A DNA stretch of 64,000 bases from Kitasatospora gansuensis (GTDB taxonomy: Bacteria; Actinomycetota; Actinomycetes; Streptomycetales; Streptomycetaceae): NCBI RefSeq assembly GCF_014203705.1, contig NZ_JACHJR010000001.1:5270001-5334000 (forward strand). The letters are read 5' to 3'. A program made the translations under genes and the position numbers. Positions 1-8,161 of this stretch are shown one piece after another. Each line of letters opens with the position of its first letter. The first letter of the stretch is position 1. Below the pieces are notes generated by a model. The model did no database searches. It was not told the DNA's origin and saw only the letters and a list, made by a program, of their open reading frames with translations.

Positions 1-122
1 TCAACGAGCAGGACATCAACTCGGTGGTCGCGGTCAACCTGTTCGCCGCGGTGGTGGTGCTGGCGTCCGGCTTCCTGGCCGACCTGCTGACCGCCGCCCT
101 CGATCCCCGGGTCAGGTCCTGA
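1..122 (+). CDS. ABC transporter permease, DppB type, C-terminal end only
   Basis: The window opens inside this gene. Reading from base 3 gives about 39 residues, a hydrophobic helix followed by LDPRVRS and a TGA stop. The ending LTAALDPRVR is typical of DppB/OppB inner-membrane permeases, which end with a helix and a short D-P-R tail. The stop overlaps the ATG of the next permease by one base, so the two are translationally coupled. This is the usual permease–permease–ATPase order of a peptide/nickel importer. The substrate-binding protein would lie upstream, outside the window. Confidence 0.8.
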   Translation, partial: NEQDINSVVAVNLFAAVVVLASGFLADLLTAALDPRVRS

Positions 123-1015
123 TGACTGCCGTCCTGCCGCTGCCCACCGCCGAACTCCCGGCCCCCACCGGACGGTTGCGCCTGGTCACCGGGCGCCTGC
201 TGGCCGCCAAGGGCGTGCTGATCGGTGCGGTGACCGTGCTGCTGCTCTTCCTGCTGGCCTTCGTCGGCCCGTTCCTGACGCCCTGGGACTACGCGACGCC
301 CGACTATCTGGCGCTGCGTCAACCCCCGTCCGGCACCCACTGGTTCGGCACCAACGGGCTGGGGCAGGACGTCTTCGCGCAGACCGTCCGGGGGCTGCAG
401 AAGTCGCTGGTGATCGGGCTGCTGGTGGCGCTGTTCTCCACCGTGCTGGCCGGGCTGGTCGGCGCCTGCGCCGGGTACTTCGGCGGCTGGGCGGACCGGG
501 GCCTGACCTTCCTGGTCGACCTGATGCTGGTCTTCCCGAGCTTCCTGATCATCACCATCATCTCGCCCCGGCTCAAGGGCTCGGGCTGGATCGCCTTCGT
601 GGTGCTGCTGGCCGCCTTCAACTGGATGATCACCGCCCGGGTGGTCCGCTCGATGACCCGCTCACTGCGCGAGCGCGAATTCGTCCGTGCCGCACGGTTC
701 ATGGGCGTCCATCCGCTGCGGATCATCCTGCGGCACATCCTGCCCAACGTCGCCTCCTTCCTGATCACCGACGCCACCGTCGCGGTCGGCGGCGCCGTGA
801 TGAGCGAGGCCGCCCTCTCCTACTTCGGCTTCGGCGTCCGCGCCCCCGACGTCTCGCTCGGCACCCTGCTCGCCGCCGGGACGGACCAGGCGCCGGTCTT
901 CCCCTGGCTGTTCTACTTCGCGGCCGGACTGCTGGTGCTGTTCGTGCTCGCCGTCAACCTGATCGGGGACGGCCTGCGGGACGCCCTCGACCCGACCTCC
1001 GGGAGCCGACCGTGA
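122..1015 (+). CDS. Dipeptide/oligopeptide ABC transporter permease, DppC type
   Basis: A 297-aa inner-membrane permease of the DppC/OppC family. It has a cytoplasmic N-terminus, a first helix at about residues 35-52, then the periplasm-facing segment with HWFGTNGLGQDVFAQTVRG, which matches the family's H-x-x-GTD-x-x-G-x-D-x-x-S/A pattern. The EAA loop lies at about residues 187-205 (REREFVRAARFMGVHPLRII), and the protein ends in the common NLIGDGLRDALDP. It overlaps the preceding permease by one base and the following ATPase gene by four, so the importer is a tight operon. The substrate cannot be read from the permease; peptides are the family default, and nickel or other small ligands are possible. 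Confidence 0.92.
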   Translation: MTAVLPLPTAELPAPTGRLRLVTGRLLAAKGVLIGAVTVLLLFLLAFVGPFLTPWDYATPDYLALRQPPSGTHWFGTNGLGQDVFAQTVRGLQKSLVIGLLVALFSTVLAGLVGACAGYFGGWADRGLTFLVDLMLVFPSFLIITIISPRLKGSGWIAFVVLLAAFNWMITARVVRSMTRSLREREFVRAARFMGVHPLRIILRHILPNVASFLITDATVAVGGAVMSEAALSYFGFGVRAPDVSLGTLLAAGTDQAPVFPWLFYFAAGLLVLFVLAVNLIGDGLRDALDPTSGSRP

Positions 1016-3015
1016 CCACCCCGCTGCTCGAAGTGGCAGACCTGGCCGTGGACTTCGGCTCCCAGCCGGCCGTCCGCGGGGTGGACCTGGCGCTCCGGCG
1101 CGGCGAGACCCTGGGCATCGTCGGCGAGTCCGGCTCCGGCAAGTCGGTCACCGCACTGGCCGTGCTCGGGCTGCTGCCCGGCACCGCGCGGGTCCGCGGC
1201 TCGGTGAAGCTGGAAGGCCGGGAACTGGTCGGCCTGCCGGGCCGGGAGCTCGCCGGACTGCGCGGGCGCAAGGTCGCGATGGTCTTCCAGGACCCGCTCT
1301 CCGCCTTTACCCCGGTCTACCGGATCGGCGACCAGATCGTCGAGGCGATCCGGATCCACCAGCGGCTGGACAAGGAGGCCGCTCGCAAGCGTGCGGCCGA
1401 ACTGCTCGACCTGGTCGGCATTCCGGACCCGTCCCGCGCCCTGGACGCCTACCCGCACGAGTTCTCCGGCGGCATGCGGCAGCGCGCGATGATCGCCATG
1501 GCGATCGCCAACGACCCCGACATCCTGCTCGCCGACGAGCCCACCACCGCGCTCGACGTCACCATCCAGGCCCAGGTGCTGGACGTGCTGCGCACCGCGC
1601 AGCGCGAGACCGGCGCCGCGTTGGTGCTGGTCAGCCACGACCTCGGGGTGATCGCCGGGATGGCCGACCGGGTCGCGGTGATGTACGCGGGCCGGGTGGT
1701 GGAGACCGCCCCCGTGGACGAGCTGTTCGCCCACCCCCGGCACCCGTACACCCTCGGCCTGATCGGCGCCGTCCCCCGGCTGGACGCCGACGGCGGTCCG
1801 CTGGTGCCGATCCCCGGTCAGCCGCCGGCGCTCGGCTCGGTCGGTCCCGGCTGCCCGTTCGCCGACCGCTGCCCGCTGGTGCAGGACCGCTGCCGGCAGG
1901 CCGAACCCGAACTGACCGGCACCGGTGACCACTTGGCCGCCTGCGTCCGGGCCGACGAACTGGCCGAGCGCCGCCCCCGGCCGGAGGAGGTCTACCCCGT
2001 CCCGCCGCTGCCCGCCGCCGATCCGACGCCCCGCGCTGAGCGGGAACCGGTGCTGCGGGTGACCGGGCTGACCAAGACCTTCCCGGTCCTGAAGGGCACC
2101 GTCTTCAAGCGCCGGGTCGGCTCGGTCTACGCGGTGGACGGGGTCGAGCTCGACATCCGCCGGGGCGAGACGCTCGGGCTGGTCGGGGAGTCGGGCTCGG
2201 GCAAGTCGACGACGCTGTTCGAGCTGCTCAACCTCGGCAAGCCCGAGGGCGGCCGGATCGAACTGCTCGGCCAGGACACCGCGAAGCTCGACCGGGCCGG
2301 AGCGCACCGGCTGCGCGGTGAGGTGCAGATCGTCTTCCAGGACCCGATGGCCAGCCTCGACCCCCGGCTGCCGATCGGCGACGTGATCGCCGAACCGCTG
2401 CTCGCCCAGGGCGCGGCCCGCGAGCTGATCAACCGTCGGGTCCCCGAACTGCTCCGGCAGGTCGGGCTCGACCCCGCGTACGCCGCCCGCTACCCGCACC
2501 AGTTCTCGGGCGGCCAGCGGCAGCGGATCTCGATCGCGCGGGCGCTGGCGGTGCAGCCCCGACTACTGGTGCTGGACGAACCGGTCTCCGCGCTGGACGT
2601 CTCGGTGCAGGCCGGCGTGCTCAACCTGCTGCAGCAGCTCAAGGCCGACCTCGGCCTGGCCTACCTGTTCGTCTCGCACGACCTCTCGGTGATCCGCCAC
2701 CTCTGCGACCGGATCAGCGTGATGTACCTAGGCCGCACCGTCGAAGCCGGCGCGGCAGCCGAGGTCTTCGCCCACCCCCGCCACCCGTACACCCAGGCCC
2801 TCCTCTCGGCCGTACCCCTCCCCGACCCGGCAGCCGAACGGGCCCGCACCCGCGTCCTCCTCCCGGGCGACCCACCCTCGCCGACCGAACGGCGGACCGG
2901 CTGCGCGTTCCGCACTCGGTGCCCGTTGTACGCCACCCTCGACGCCGGCCGACAGGGTCACTGTGAGTCGACAACACCAGTTCTGGAGAGCGGAGTTGCC
3001 TGCCATCACGGTTAG
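1012..3015 (+). CDS. Fused double ATPase of a dipeptide/oligopeptide ABC importer (DppD–DppF)
   Basis: A 667-aa protein with two complete ABC domains. The first has Walker A GESGSGKS at residues 38-45, signature FSGGMRQR and Walker B ILLADEPTT. The second has Walker A GESGSGKST near residue 395, signature FSGGQRQR and LLVLDEPVSALD. Each half ends with an oligopeptide-transporter C-terminal region carrying cysteines (CPFADRCPLVQDRC and CAFRTRCPLY), which in DppD/DppF-type subunits can hold an Fe-S cluster. The fusion replaces separate DppD and DppF subunits, a common arrangement in actinomycetes. The GTG start overlaps the permease stop (GTGA). It is the last gene of the importer operon. Confidence 0.93.
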   Translation: MTTPLLEVADLAVDFGSQPAVRGVDLALRRGETLGIVGESGSGKSVTALAVLGLLPGTARVRGSVKLEGRELVGLPGRELAGLRGRKVAMVFQDPLSAFTPVYRIGDQIVEAIRIHQRLDKEAARKRAAELLDLVGIPDPSRALDAYPHEFSGGMRQRAMIAMAIANDPDILLADEPTTALDVTIQAQVLDVLRTAQRETGAALVLVSHDLGVIAGMADRVAVMYAGRVVETAPVDELFAHPRHPYTLGLIGAVPRLDADGGPLVPIPGQPPALGSVGPGCPFADRCPLVQDRCRQAEPELTGTGDHLAACVRADELAERRPRPEEVYPVPPLPAADPTPRAEREPVLRVTGLTKTFPVLKGTVFKRRVGSVYAVDGVELDIRRGETLGLVGESGSGKSTTLFELLNLGKPEGGRIELLGQDTAKLDRAGAHRLRGEVQIVFQDPMASLDPRLPIGDVIAEPLLAQGAARELINRRVPELLRQVGLDPAYAARYPHQFSGGQRQRISIARALAVQPRLLVLDEPVSALDVSVQAGVLNLLQQLKADLGLAYLFVSHDLSVIRHLCDRISVMYLGRTVEAGAAAEVFAHPRHPYTQALLSAVPLPDPAAERARTRVLLPGDPPSPTERRTGCAFRTRCPLYATLDAGRQGHCESTTPVLESGVACHHG

Positions 3016-3435
3016 CCCTTGGGGGCGATGCCGGTTGCGGTCGTCGGCGCCCGTGGGCGGTGGTGATGGCTAAATCCCGTCATGCGAAATGAAGTTGGCG
3101 TGATCTGGCCCCAAGTCGAGGTTTAGGAGGTGGATTTGTATGACGTTGGAGTTGGGATCCGTTTATAGTTGCGGGTGAACGTAGTGCGAAAACACGCTGA
3201 GGTGTATGGGTCCGAGGGTTGCCTCGGAGGCTCCGGTGCCGGACTATCGACCGGTCAGAGCCGTTGCCGGTGATGAGGTGCGACGCAAGGCGTCTTCACC
3301 CACGCGCGGCGGCGACCGCGCAGGCCGACATCGCGAGGCGTCGCGCGTGGTGTATGGGACTCCCACCGCCCTGTTACGTCGGTTTGCCGACGGCATCAGG
3401 AAGATAGCCCGGCGCGTTGCCGAACTTGGCTAGCG
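3016..3435 (+). other. Intergenic region with a possible 12-codon leader peptide
   Basis: About 420 bases with lower GC than the flanks. At 3125-3130 there is a perfect AGGAGG, nine bases before an ATG at 3140 that opens the short frame MTLELGSVYSCG, stopping at 3176-3178. A small perfect hairpin, GACGC-AAG-GCGTC, lies at 3282-3294. A 75-codon frame also runs from 3206 to 3433 and ends just before the next gene, but it has no visible ribosome site and no recognisable content. The block reads as the promoter/leader of the DUF3800 gene; whether the 12-mer is translated is unknown. Confidence 0.35.
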
Positions 3436-4167
3436 GTGGTCCCAGTACGGAGTTTGGTCACGGTGACCATCACACCGCAGCCGTCCAGCGTCTACTTCGT
3501 GGATGACAGCGGCGACTCGCGCAAACTGGCCGTCCTGGGCTGGGTCGAGGTCGACTTAGACAGTTCCCCGAGCGGTCTCGATACCGTTCTCAGCGGCTGG
3601 CAGACGTTCCGTGCGGAACTCCAGGCCGACCCCTATCTCAATATCCTCCCGAGCGATGGCCTGCACGCGGTCGACCTCGCGGCGGGACGCGGTCGCCCGG
3701 TCTACGGGGTCGTGCGACCTCTTGGTAGCTCTGCGAAGCAGCCGTATCGCGACGTAATCCGCCGGGCGCTGGTCGCTATCGACTCGCTGGTCGGCGTCCG
3801 CGTCGGCAGCGCGTATCGGGTTGGCGAGCCGGGAGATTCGTTCGGACGGACCAAACAGGATCTTTACGAAGCGCTGGTGCAGCACCTCAACGACCGGCAC
3901 GCGGCCGCGGGCACCTATGCGTCGGTCGTCTTCGACGGCAACGGAACCGAGTCCGGTCTGCGTGGCGCGCACCGCCGCCTGCGCGGTCCCCGCCACATCA
4001 TCGGCGGGCCGCACCTGATCCCGGCCCGCGACCATGATCTGCTCCAGATGGCGGACCTGGTTGCCTACGTCGCGTTCCAGGAGCTGACCCGCGACGAGCG
4101 CCGCCGGTTCCTGTGGGACCTGCTCACGGGCCTCATTCGGGAGGCTGAGGGACCGCTCCGACTTTGA
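3436..4167 (+). CDS. DUF3800 family protein, predicted RNase H-like nuclease
   Basis: A 243-aa protein with the DUF3800 hallmarks: an N-terminal VYFVDDSGDS (family pattern Y-x-D-E/D-S-G) near residues 19-28, and a C-terminal LLQMADLVAYVAFQ (family pattern Q-x-A-D-x-x-A) near residue 200. The family is thought to adopt an RNase H-like fold in which these acidic residues would bind metal, and its members are often found near mobile or defence genes. The annotated GTG has no clear ribosome site. The in-frame GTG at 3463, with GGAG ten bases upstream, is an equally good start and would give 234 aa. A strong terminator hairpin follows the stop, so the gene may be transcribed separately from the next one. 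Confidence 0.8.
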   Translation: MVPVRSLVTVTITPQPSSVYFVDDSGDSRKLAVLGWVEVDLDSSPSGLDTVLSGWQTFRAELQADPYLNILPSDGLHAVDLAAGRGRPVYGVVRPLGSSAKQPYRDVIRRALVAIDSLVGVRVGSAYRVGEPGDSFGRTKQDLYEALVQHLNDRHAAAGTYASVVFDGNGTESGLRGAHRRLRGPRHIIGGPHLIPARDHDLLQMADLVAYVAFQELTRDERRRFLWDLLTGLIREAEGPLRL

Positions 4168-4178
4168 GACTCCACAGT

Positions 4179-4208
4179 CCGGGCCCCGGCATCGCTGCCG
4201 GGGCCCGG
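4179..4208 (+). terminator. Intrinsic terminator hairpin after the DUF3800 gene
   Basis: A perfect 13-bp stem: CCGGGCCCCGGCA pairs with TGCCGGGGCCCGG around a TCGC loop, starting 11 bases after the stop codon. There is no T-tract, as is usual for actinobacterial terminators. A second short hairpin (CCCGGT-CAG-ACCGGG) follows at 4225-4239. Confidence 0.75.
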
Positions 4209-4291
4209 TATGCGGACCTGGTGCCCCGGTCAGACCGGGCCAGGACCGCCGCTCACAGTTTCCCACATCAGTGAACTCACGACGGAGCATC

Positions 4292-6562
4292 ATGACCAGT
4301 CCTGCACCGCACCCTGTTCTCACTGTCGACTGGGCAGGCGAAACCATCATCGTGTCGAATGTCGACCGCGAGCTGCCGGCATCACCGGTGGGCGACGATC
4401 GCTCGGAAGTCGTCACGGTGGCTGCCTCAAACCCCCTGACTCCGCTGCCCGTCGACGCTTGGCACGCCGTGGCGCGCGCCGTTGTGACGCCCGGGGCGGT
4501 GTCTGCCCAGCTCCGTCCGGCGAAGACCGTGAACGGCAGCCTTCTCATGGAGGAGCATGTCGAAGGCGCGACGCTGCGGTCGGTCCTCTCGAAGACCTGG
4601 TTGCTGGAGCTGTTTCCCGGGATTCAGCCGCGCACCAGCATGGAAGCCATGCAGACCCCCGACCCACGGGTGGAAGGTGTCACGGACAACGGCCGGGCAT
4701 CGACCCTGCTGCGTTACACCTACCGGGACCTTGACCATCTCAAGAAGCATGTGTGGCAGACGATCCAGGGCACTCTGGCACAGAACAACTACGCGCCCTC
4801 CATCGTCAGCCGGAAGGTGACTCGCGCGCTGATCACGCACCCGGTCGAGTTCGCCTTCGAGGACGGTACCGACTCCGTCTACGCCCTAGTGGTGCGAGAT
4901 GGGATCACCCGATTGGCCAGTGCCTGGAAGGTGCTGGCGGGTCCAACGGCGACCGAGGCGGAGGCAGCGGACATGGCGGTGGCGGCCTTGTTCGGGTCGG
5001 TTGCCCCGTCCAAGCCTGGGGAAGGCCGGCCGCTGACCCAGCGGATGGCCATCAGCCGGGAGGCCAAGCGGCTGGATCTCGCTGGGGAGTTCGCCCGTGA
5101 TTGGGCGGGCGCCGAGCCGGGGATGCGAGCGGTCCAGATCGCGCAGACGTACGTGATGCCTGCTCAGATCGCGGTCGGAGCACAGCAACACCCCGGGGGG
5201 CTTGCCGCCGGTGACCTCTTTGATGACGCGATGCGGTCGATCCTGGCCTCGGTGCACCTGGAGTTCAAGGAGTGGGATTCGGCGGCGCAGAACGTCGAGG
5301 TGGCCACCCGTGCCCTCAAGCGAGTCATGCAGCTCGGTCTTGGCGGTTGGGACAAGGACGAACTGCAGGTGGTCTACGGGTTGGCCGTCGGCCGTACCCC
5401 TGTGGCGGACCTTCCAACTGAGTACGGTGACGACACCATCCCCGGCACCGCCCTCTGGCGTGCCGTCTATCTGGTGCACGCCCTGACACACCCGGATCTC
5501 TATGGGCCGATCAAGGAACAGTCCAAGGCGATCAAGGGCGAACGCCGAATGGCGGACAAGGGCTTCGCCGGCCTGCTCGGCCCCATCGTGGACCAACCGT
5601 GGCGTAGCTCGAAGAAGGACGTCACCAAGCAGGCGCGTAACGCCTGGGCGAATGGCGGTGTGCTGACCAAGGACATCCTCACCGTGCCGTGGAAGCCTCT
5701 CCCGACCCGCGACTTCACCTCCCTGGTGGATCTTGCGAGGGCTGGTGACGAGGACGCGCGCGGCACCCTGGCAGTAGCAGGCGGCATCGCCCTGATCGCT
5801 GACAAGTTGCTGACCAGGAACGTGGGTTCGGCCTTGATGGCGCCCAAGGACAAGGGCGGGGTCCCGTTTCGCGCCGACGTCAACGTCGTCATCGGTGATC
5901 TGGCCATGGCGGACAATGAAGCGGGACTGTGGACGCTTGCCCTGGCGGCGCAGCGGTTTGAAGCGGACCGGCTGCCCCGCAACTCCGTGACCACCCGACA
6001 GATCGTCCGCAAGCCGACGGCTGTTCCTGACAGCGACTACGTCCATGTGGTAGTGGATCTCTCCCGCCCTGACCGGATAGCTCGTGACGCGGCTGGGCAG
6101 CCGGTTGCCCTCACCCAGTGGGACGTCGTGTGGGCGTCCGATGAGCGGCGTGCCCGTCGAGACACCGCCGCCAGGCCCTCTCCGGTCACGTACTTTCTGC
6201 CGCAGGTGGGTGGTGCGGTTTTGCCGCAGGACACCGTCGGCGGAACGGGAGCCGACACCTCCGACGAGGATTCCCCGGGGGTGTCGGCACCAGCCCTGTC
6301 CACAGCCCAGCTGGCCGCCGACGAGTGCAGGGCGCTCAAGGAGGCGCTTGACGATGCCCGTCGCGCCCTCGACGCACTGGGAGTCCTGGAGCCCGAGCTT
6401 GGCACCTGGCCGCCACTTTTCACCATCGAGTCGCTTGGTGCCCTGCACTCGGCCGCCCAGGCGCTTGAGCACGAGCTGTACCAGCGGCTCAAGGCGCAGA
6501 CCGACGAGCTCGAACAGGAAGAGGACGAGAAGCTGGAGGCCGAAGAGGAGGCCGAGGACTGA
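4292..6562 (+). CDS. Protein of unknown function with a ParB-like motif and an acidic coiled-coil C-terminus
   Basis: A 756-aa cytoplasmic protein; I do not recognise the whole. The ATG at 4292 has CGGAG just upstream and is preferred over the in-frame GTG at 4271. Around residues 200-215 the segment YALVVRDGITRLASAW resembles the D-G-x-x-R-x-x-A core of ParB/DGQHR-type domains, preceded by a β-strand-like HPVEFAFEDG. The middle (residues about 250-600) is α-helical without a recognised motif. The last 100 residues are heptad-like, ending in a highly acidic KLEAEEEAED tail, so a coiled coil is likely. No signal peptide or membrane helix is visible. It follows the DUF3800 gene on the same strand after a terminator and a 50-base gap. 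The pair looks like an inserted accessory unit; its function is unknown. Confidence 0.7.
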   Translation: MTSPAPHPVLTVDWAGETIIVSNVDRELPASPVGDDRSEVVTVAASNPLTPLPVDAWHAVARAVVTPGAVSAQLRPAKTVNGSLLMEEHVEGATLRSVLSKTWLLELFPGIQPRTSMEAMQTPDPRVEGVTDNGRASTLLRYTYRDLDHLKKHVWQTIQGTLAQNNYAPSIVSRKVTRALITHPVEFAFEDGTDSVYALVVRDGITRLASAWKVLAGPTATEAEAADMAVAALFGSVAPSKPGEGRPLTQRMAISREAKRLDLAGEFARDWAGAEPGMRAVQIAQTYVMPAQIAVGAQQHPGGLAAGDLFDDAMRSILASVHLEFKEWDSAAQNVEVATRALKRVMQLGLGGWDKDELQVVYGLAVGRTPVADLPTEYGDDTIPGTALWRAVYLVHALTHPDLYGPIKEQSKAIKGERRMADKGFAGLLGPIVDQPWRSSKKDVTKQARNAWANGGVLTKDILTVPWKPLPTRDFTSLVDLARAGDEDARGTLAVAGGIALIADKLLTRNVGSALMAPKDKGGVPFRADVNVVIGDLAMADNEAGLWTLALAAQRFEADRLPRNSVTTRQIVRKPTAVPDSDYVHVVVDLSRPDRIARDAAGQPVALTQWDVVWASDERRARRDTAARPSPVTYFLPQVGGAVLPQDTVGGTGADTSDEDSPGVSAPALSTAQLAADECRALKEALDDARRALDALGVLEPELGTWPPLFTIESLGALHSAAQALEHELYQRLKAQTDELEQEEDEKLEAEEEAED

Positions 6563-6565
6563 GCC

Positions 6566-7363
6566 TCAGGCGGTGCGCGGGAACCATGGGTCGCCGACGA
6601 TGCGGGGGCCGTCCGGGGTGTGGAGGGTGAGGGACTGGGGGGAGGTGGAGTACTCGGCGAGGGAGACGGCGCCGTGGCGGGTCTCCAGTTCGGCTTCGAA
6701 CCGGACCGGGAGTTTGCGGAGCCTGCGGCGCAGCAGCAGTGCGTCGCGGCGGCTGAACGGCAGCGGGCTGCGGAGCAGCAGTCGGAGCGGGCTGTCGGGG
6801 GCGGTGACCGGGACGCCGGTGGCGAGCTCGCAGCCGACGGCGCCGATCGGGCCCCAGGTCAGGTTGTAGCTCTCGACCGCCGCGGCGGCCTCCGGCAGGG
6901 CGGCCAGGGCGGGGACCGCCAGCCGGGAGGTGTCCAACTGGGCGAGGCGGACCGGGAGTTGCTCGGGCTTGAGGGTGACCGCGACGGCGGAGCGTGGGGC
7001 GTAGCCTTCGGCCCGCTGGTCGAGGCGGGGGCCGCGCAGGGAGACCGGGAGCCAGGATTCGGGGGCGGCCGACGGGTCCCGGGTGCAGCGGATCCGGTCG
7101 GGGGCGAAGCCGGCCAGGACGGGGGCGCGCCGGACGGTCACCCAGGGGTTGCCGCGGAGCACCGCCCGGGCCCAGTTCTGGAGTGGTTCGCCGCCGGAGA
7201 CGGTCTGCCGCAGGGAGCTGGGGCAGTGCAGCAGGAGCAGGTCGTGCGCGGTCGGCGTCCGGCCGTCCATCGCGGGGACCGGGCCGACCATCCGCCGGGG
7301 GCGGCCGGGGTGTTCGTCCTGCTCGTGGGACCGGCTGCGGCGGCGGGGTGCTGCGGTGGTCAT
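6566..7363 (-). CDS. MdcG-like protein (phosphoribosyl-dephospho-CoA transferase family), probably inactive
   Basis: A 265-aa protein that follows the MdcG layout: N-terminal AHDLLLL, central WVTVRRAP, then WLPVSLRGPRLDQRAEGYA, then WGPIGAVGCELATGVPV and a C-terminal helical region. MdcG loads the phosphoribosyl-dephospho-CoA prosthetic group onto the malonate decarboxylase acyl-carrier subunit. In the family the segment after ELATG contains an S-D-L-D-L-L motif whose two aspartates are catalytic; here it reads DSPLRLLLR, so both are replaced (P and R). No malonate decarboxylase subunit is in the window. It starts 28 bases after pflA with its own AGGAGC, as the last gene of the adhE/pfl group. 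A redeployed, non-catalytic role or decay are both possible. Confidence 0.7.
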   Translation of the reverse strand: MTTAAPRRRSRSHEQDEHPGRPRRMVGPVPAMDGRTPTAHDLLLLHCPSSLRQTVSGGEPLQNWARAVLRGNPWVTVRRAPVLAGFAPDRIRCTRDPSAAPESWLPVSLRGPRLDQRAEGYAPRSAVAVTLKPEQLPVRLAQLDTSRLAVPALAALPEAAAAVESYNLTWGPIGAVGCELATGVPVTAPDSPLRLLLRSPLPFSRRDALLLRRRLRKLPVRFEAELETRHGAVSLAEYSTSPQSLTLHTPDGPRIVGDPWFPRTA

Positions 7364-7391
7364 GGTTACCGTGCTCCTGCGTGAGGGGTGG

Positions 7392-8159
7392 TCAGATGGC
7401 GTTCAGGCCGTGCCGGGCGAAGACGGCGCGTGTGGCGGCCACCTGGTCCGGGGTCGGCGACGGGGTGTCGGCGAGCGCGAAGTCCTGGCCCAGGGCCTCG
7501 TACTTGGCGGCGCCCAGCTTGTGGAACGGCAGCACGTCGACCCGGGAGACGTTGCCGAGCGAGGCGGCGAAGGAGGCGACGCCCGCCACGTTCTCCGCCG
7601 GGTCGGTCAGGCCGGGCACCAGGACGAACCGCACCCAGACCTCCTTGCCGAGGTCGGCGAGCCGCCGGGCGAAGTCCAGGGTCGGGTCCAACTGCCGTCC
7701 GGTGACCTTGCGGTAGAGCTCGCGGTCCCAGGACTTGATGTCCAGTAGCACCAGGTCGACGTCGGCGAGCAGCGCGTCGGTGGCCCGGGCGCCGAGGAAG
7801 CCGGAGGTGTCCAGCGCGGTGTGCAGGCCGAGTTCGTGCTTGAAGCGGTGGAACAGCTCGCCGGCGAAGACCGGCTGGAGCAGGGGTTCGCCGCCGCTGA
7901 CGGTGGCGCCGCCGCCGGAGGCCCGGATGAAGGTGGTGTACTTCGCGGCCTCGGCCAGCACCTCGTCGGCGCCGGTGCGCTTGCCGTTGCGCATCTTGAT
8001 GGTGTCGGGGTTGTGGCAGTACAGGCAGTTCAGCGGGCACCCGGCGAGGAAGGTGACGAAGCGGGTGCCGGGGCCGTCCACTCCGGTGGAGAGGTCCCAG
8101 GAGTGCACCGAGCCCGCGGGCGGGCCGACCGGGATGTCGGTGCCGAGCAGGACGGCCAT
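7392..8159 (-). CDS. pflA: Pyruvate formate-lyase activating enzyme (radical SAM)
   Basis: A 255-aa radical-SAM activase that generates the glycyl radical on PFL. The [4Fe-4S] motif is CPLNCLYCHNPDT (CxxxCxxC) near residue 41, preceded by the TRFVTFLAGCPL strand. Further family features are the SGGEPLLQ segment (GGE motif, SAM amino-group binding) and the C-terminal PFHKLGAAKYEALG, shared with E. coli PflA (PYHRMGVDKY-type ending). The length is normal for PflA (about 246-260 aa). The ATG lies two bases after the pfl stop codon, so the two genes are co-transcribed and probably translationally coupled. The upstream in-frame extension belongs to the pfl region and is not used. Confidence 0.95.
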   Translation of the reverse strand: MAVLLGTDIPVGPPAGSVHSWDLSTGVDGPGTRFVTFLAGCPLNCLYCHNPDTIKMRNGKRTGADEVLAEAAKYTTFIRASGGGATVSGGEPLLQPVFAGELFHRFKHELGLHTALDTSGFLGARATDALLADVDLVLLDIKSWDRELYRKVTGRQLDPTLDFARRLADLGKEVWVRFVLVPGLTDPAENVAGVASFAASLGNVSRVDVLPFHKLGAAKYEALGQDFALADTPSPTPDQVAATRAVFARHGLNAI

Positions 8160-8161
8160 GG

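Noticed and set aside
3206..3433. A 75-codon frame before the DUF3800 gene
   Set aside because: No ribosome site, no recognised motif and atypical composition; it is kept only as a remark in the intergenic entry.
6566..7363. Evidence of a malonate decarboxylase pathway
   Set aside because: Only an MdcG-like gene with altered catalytic residues is present; no MdcA-E or MdcB genes occur in the window.
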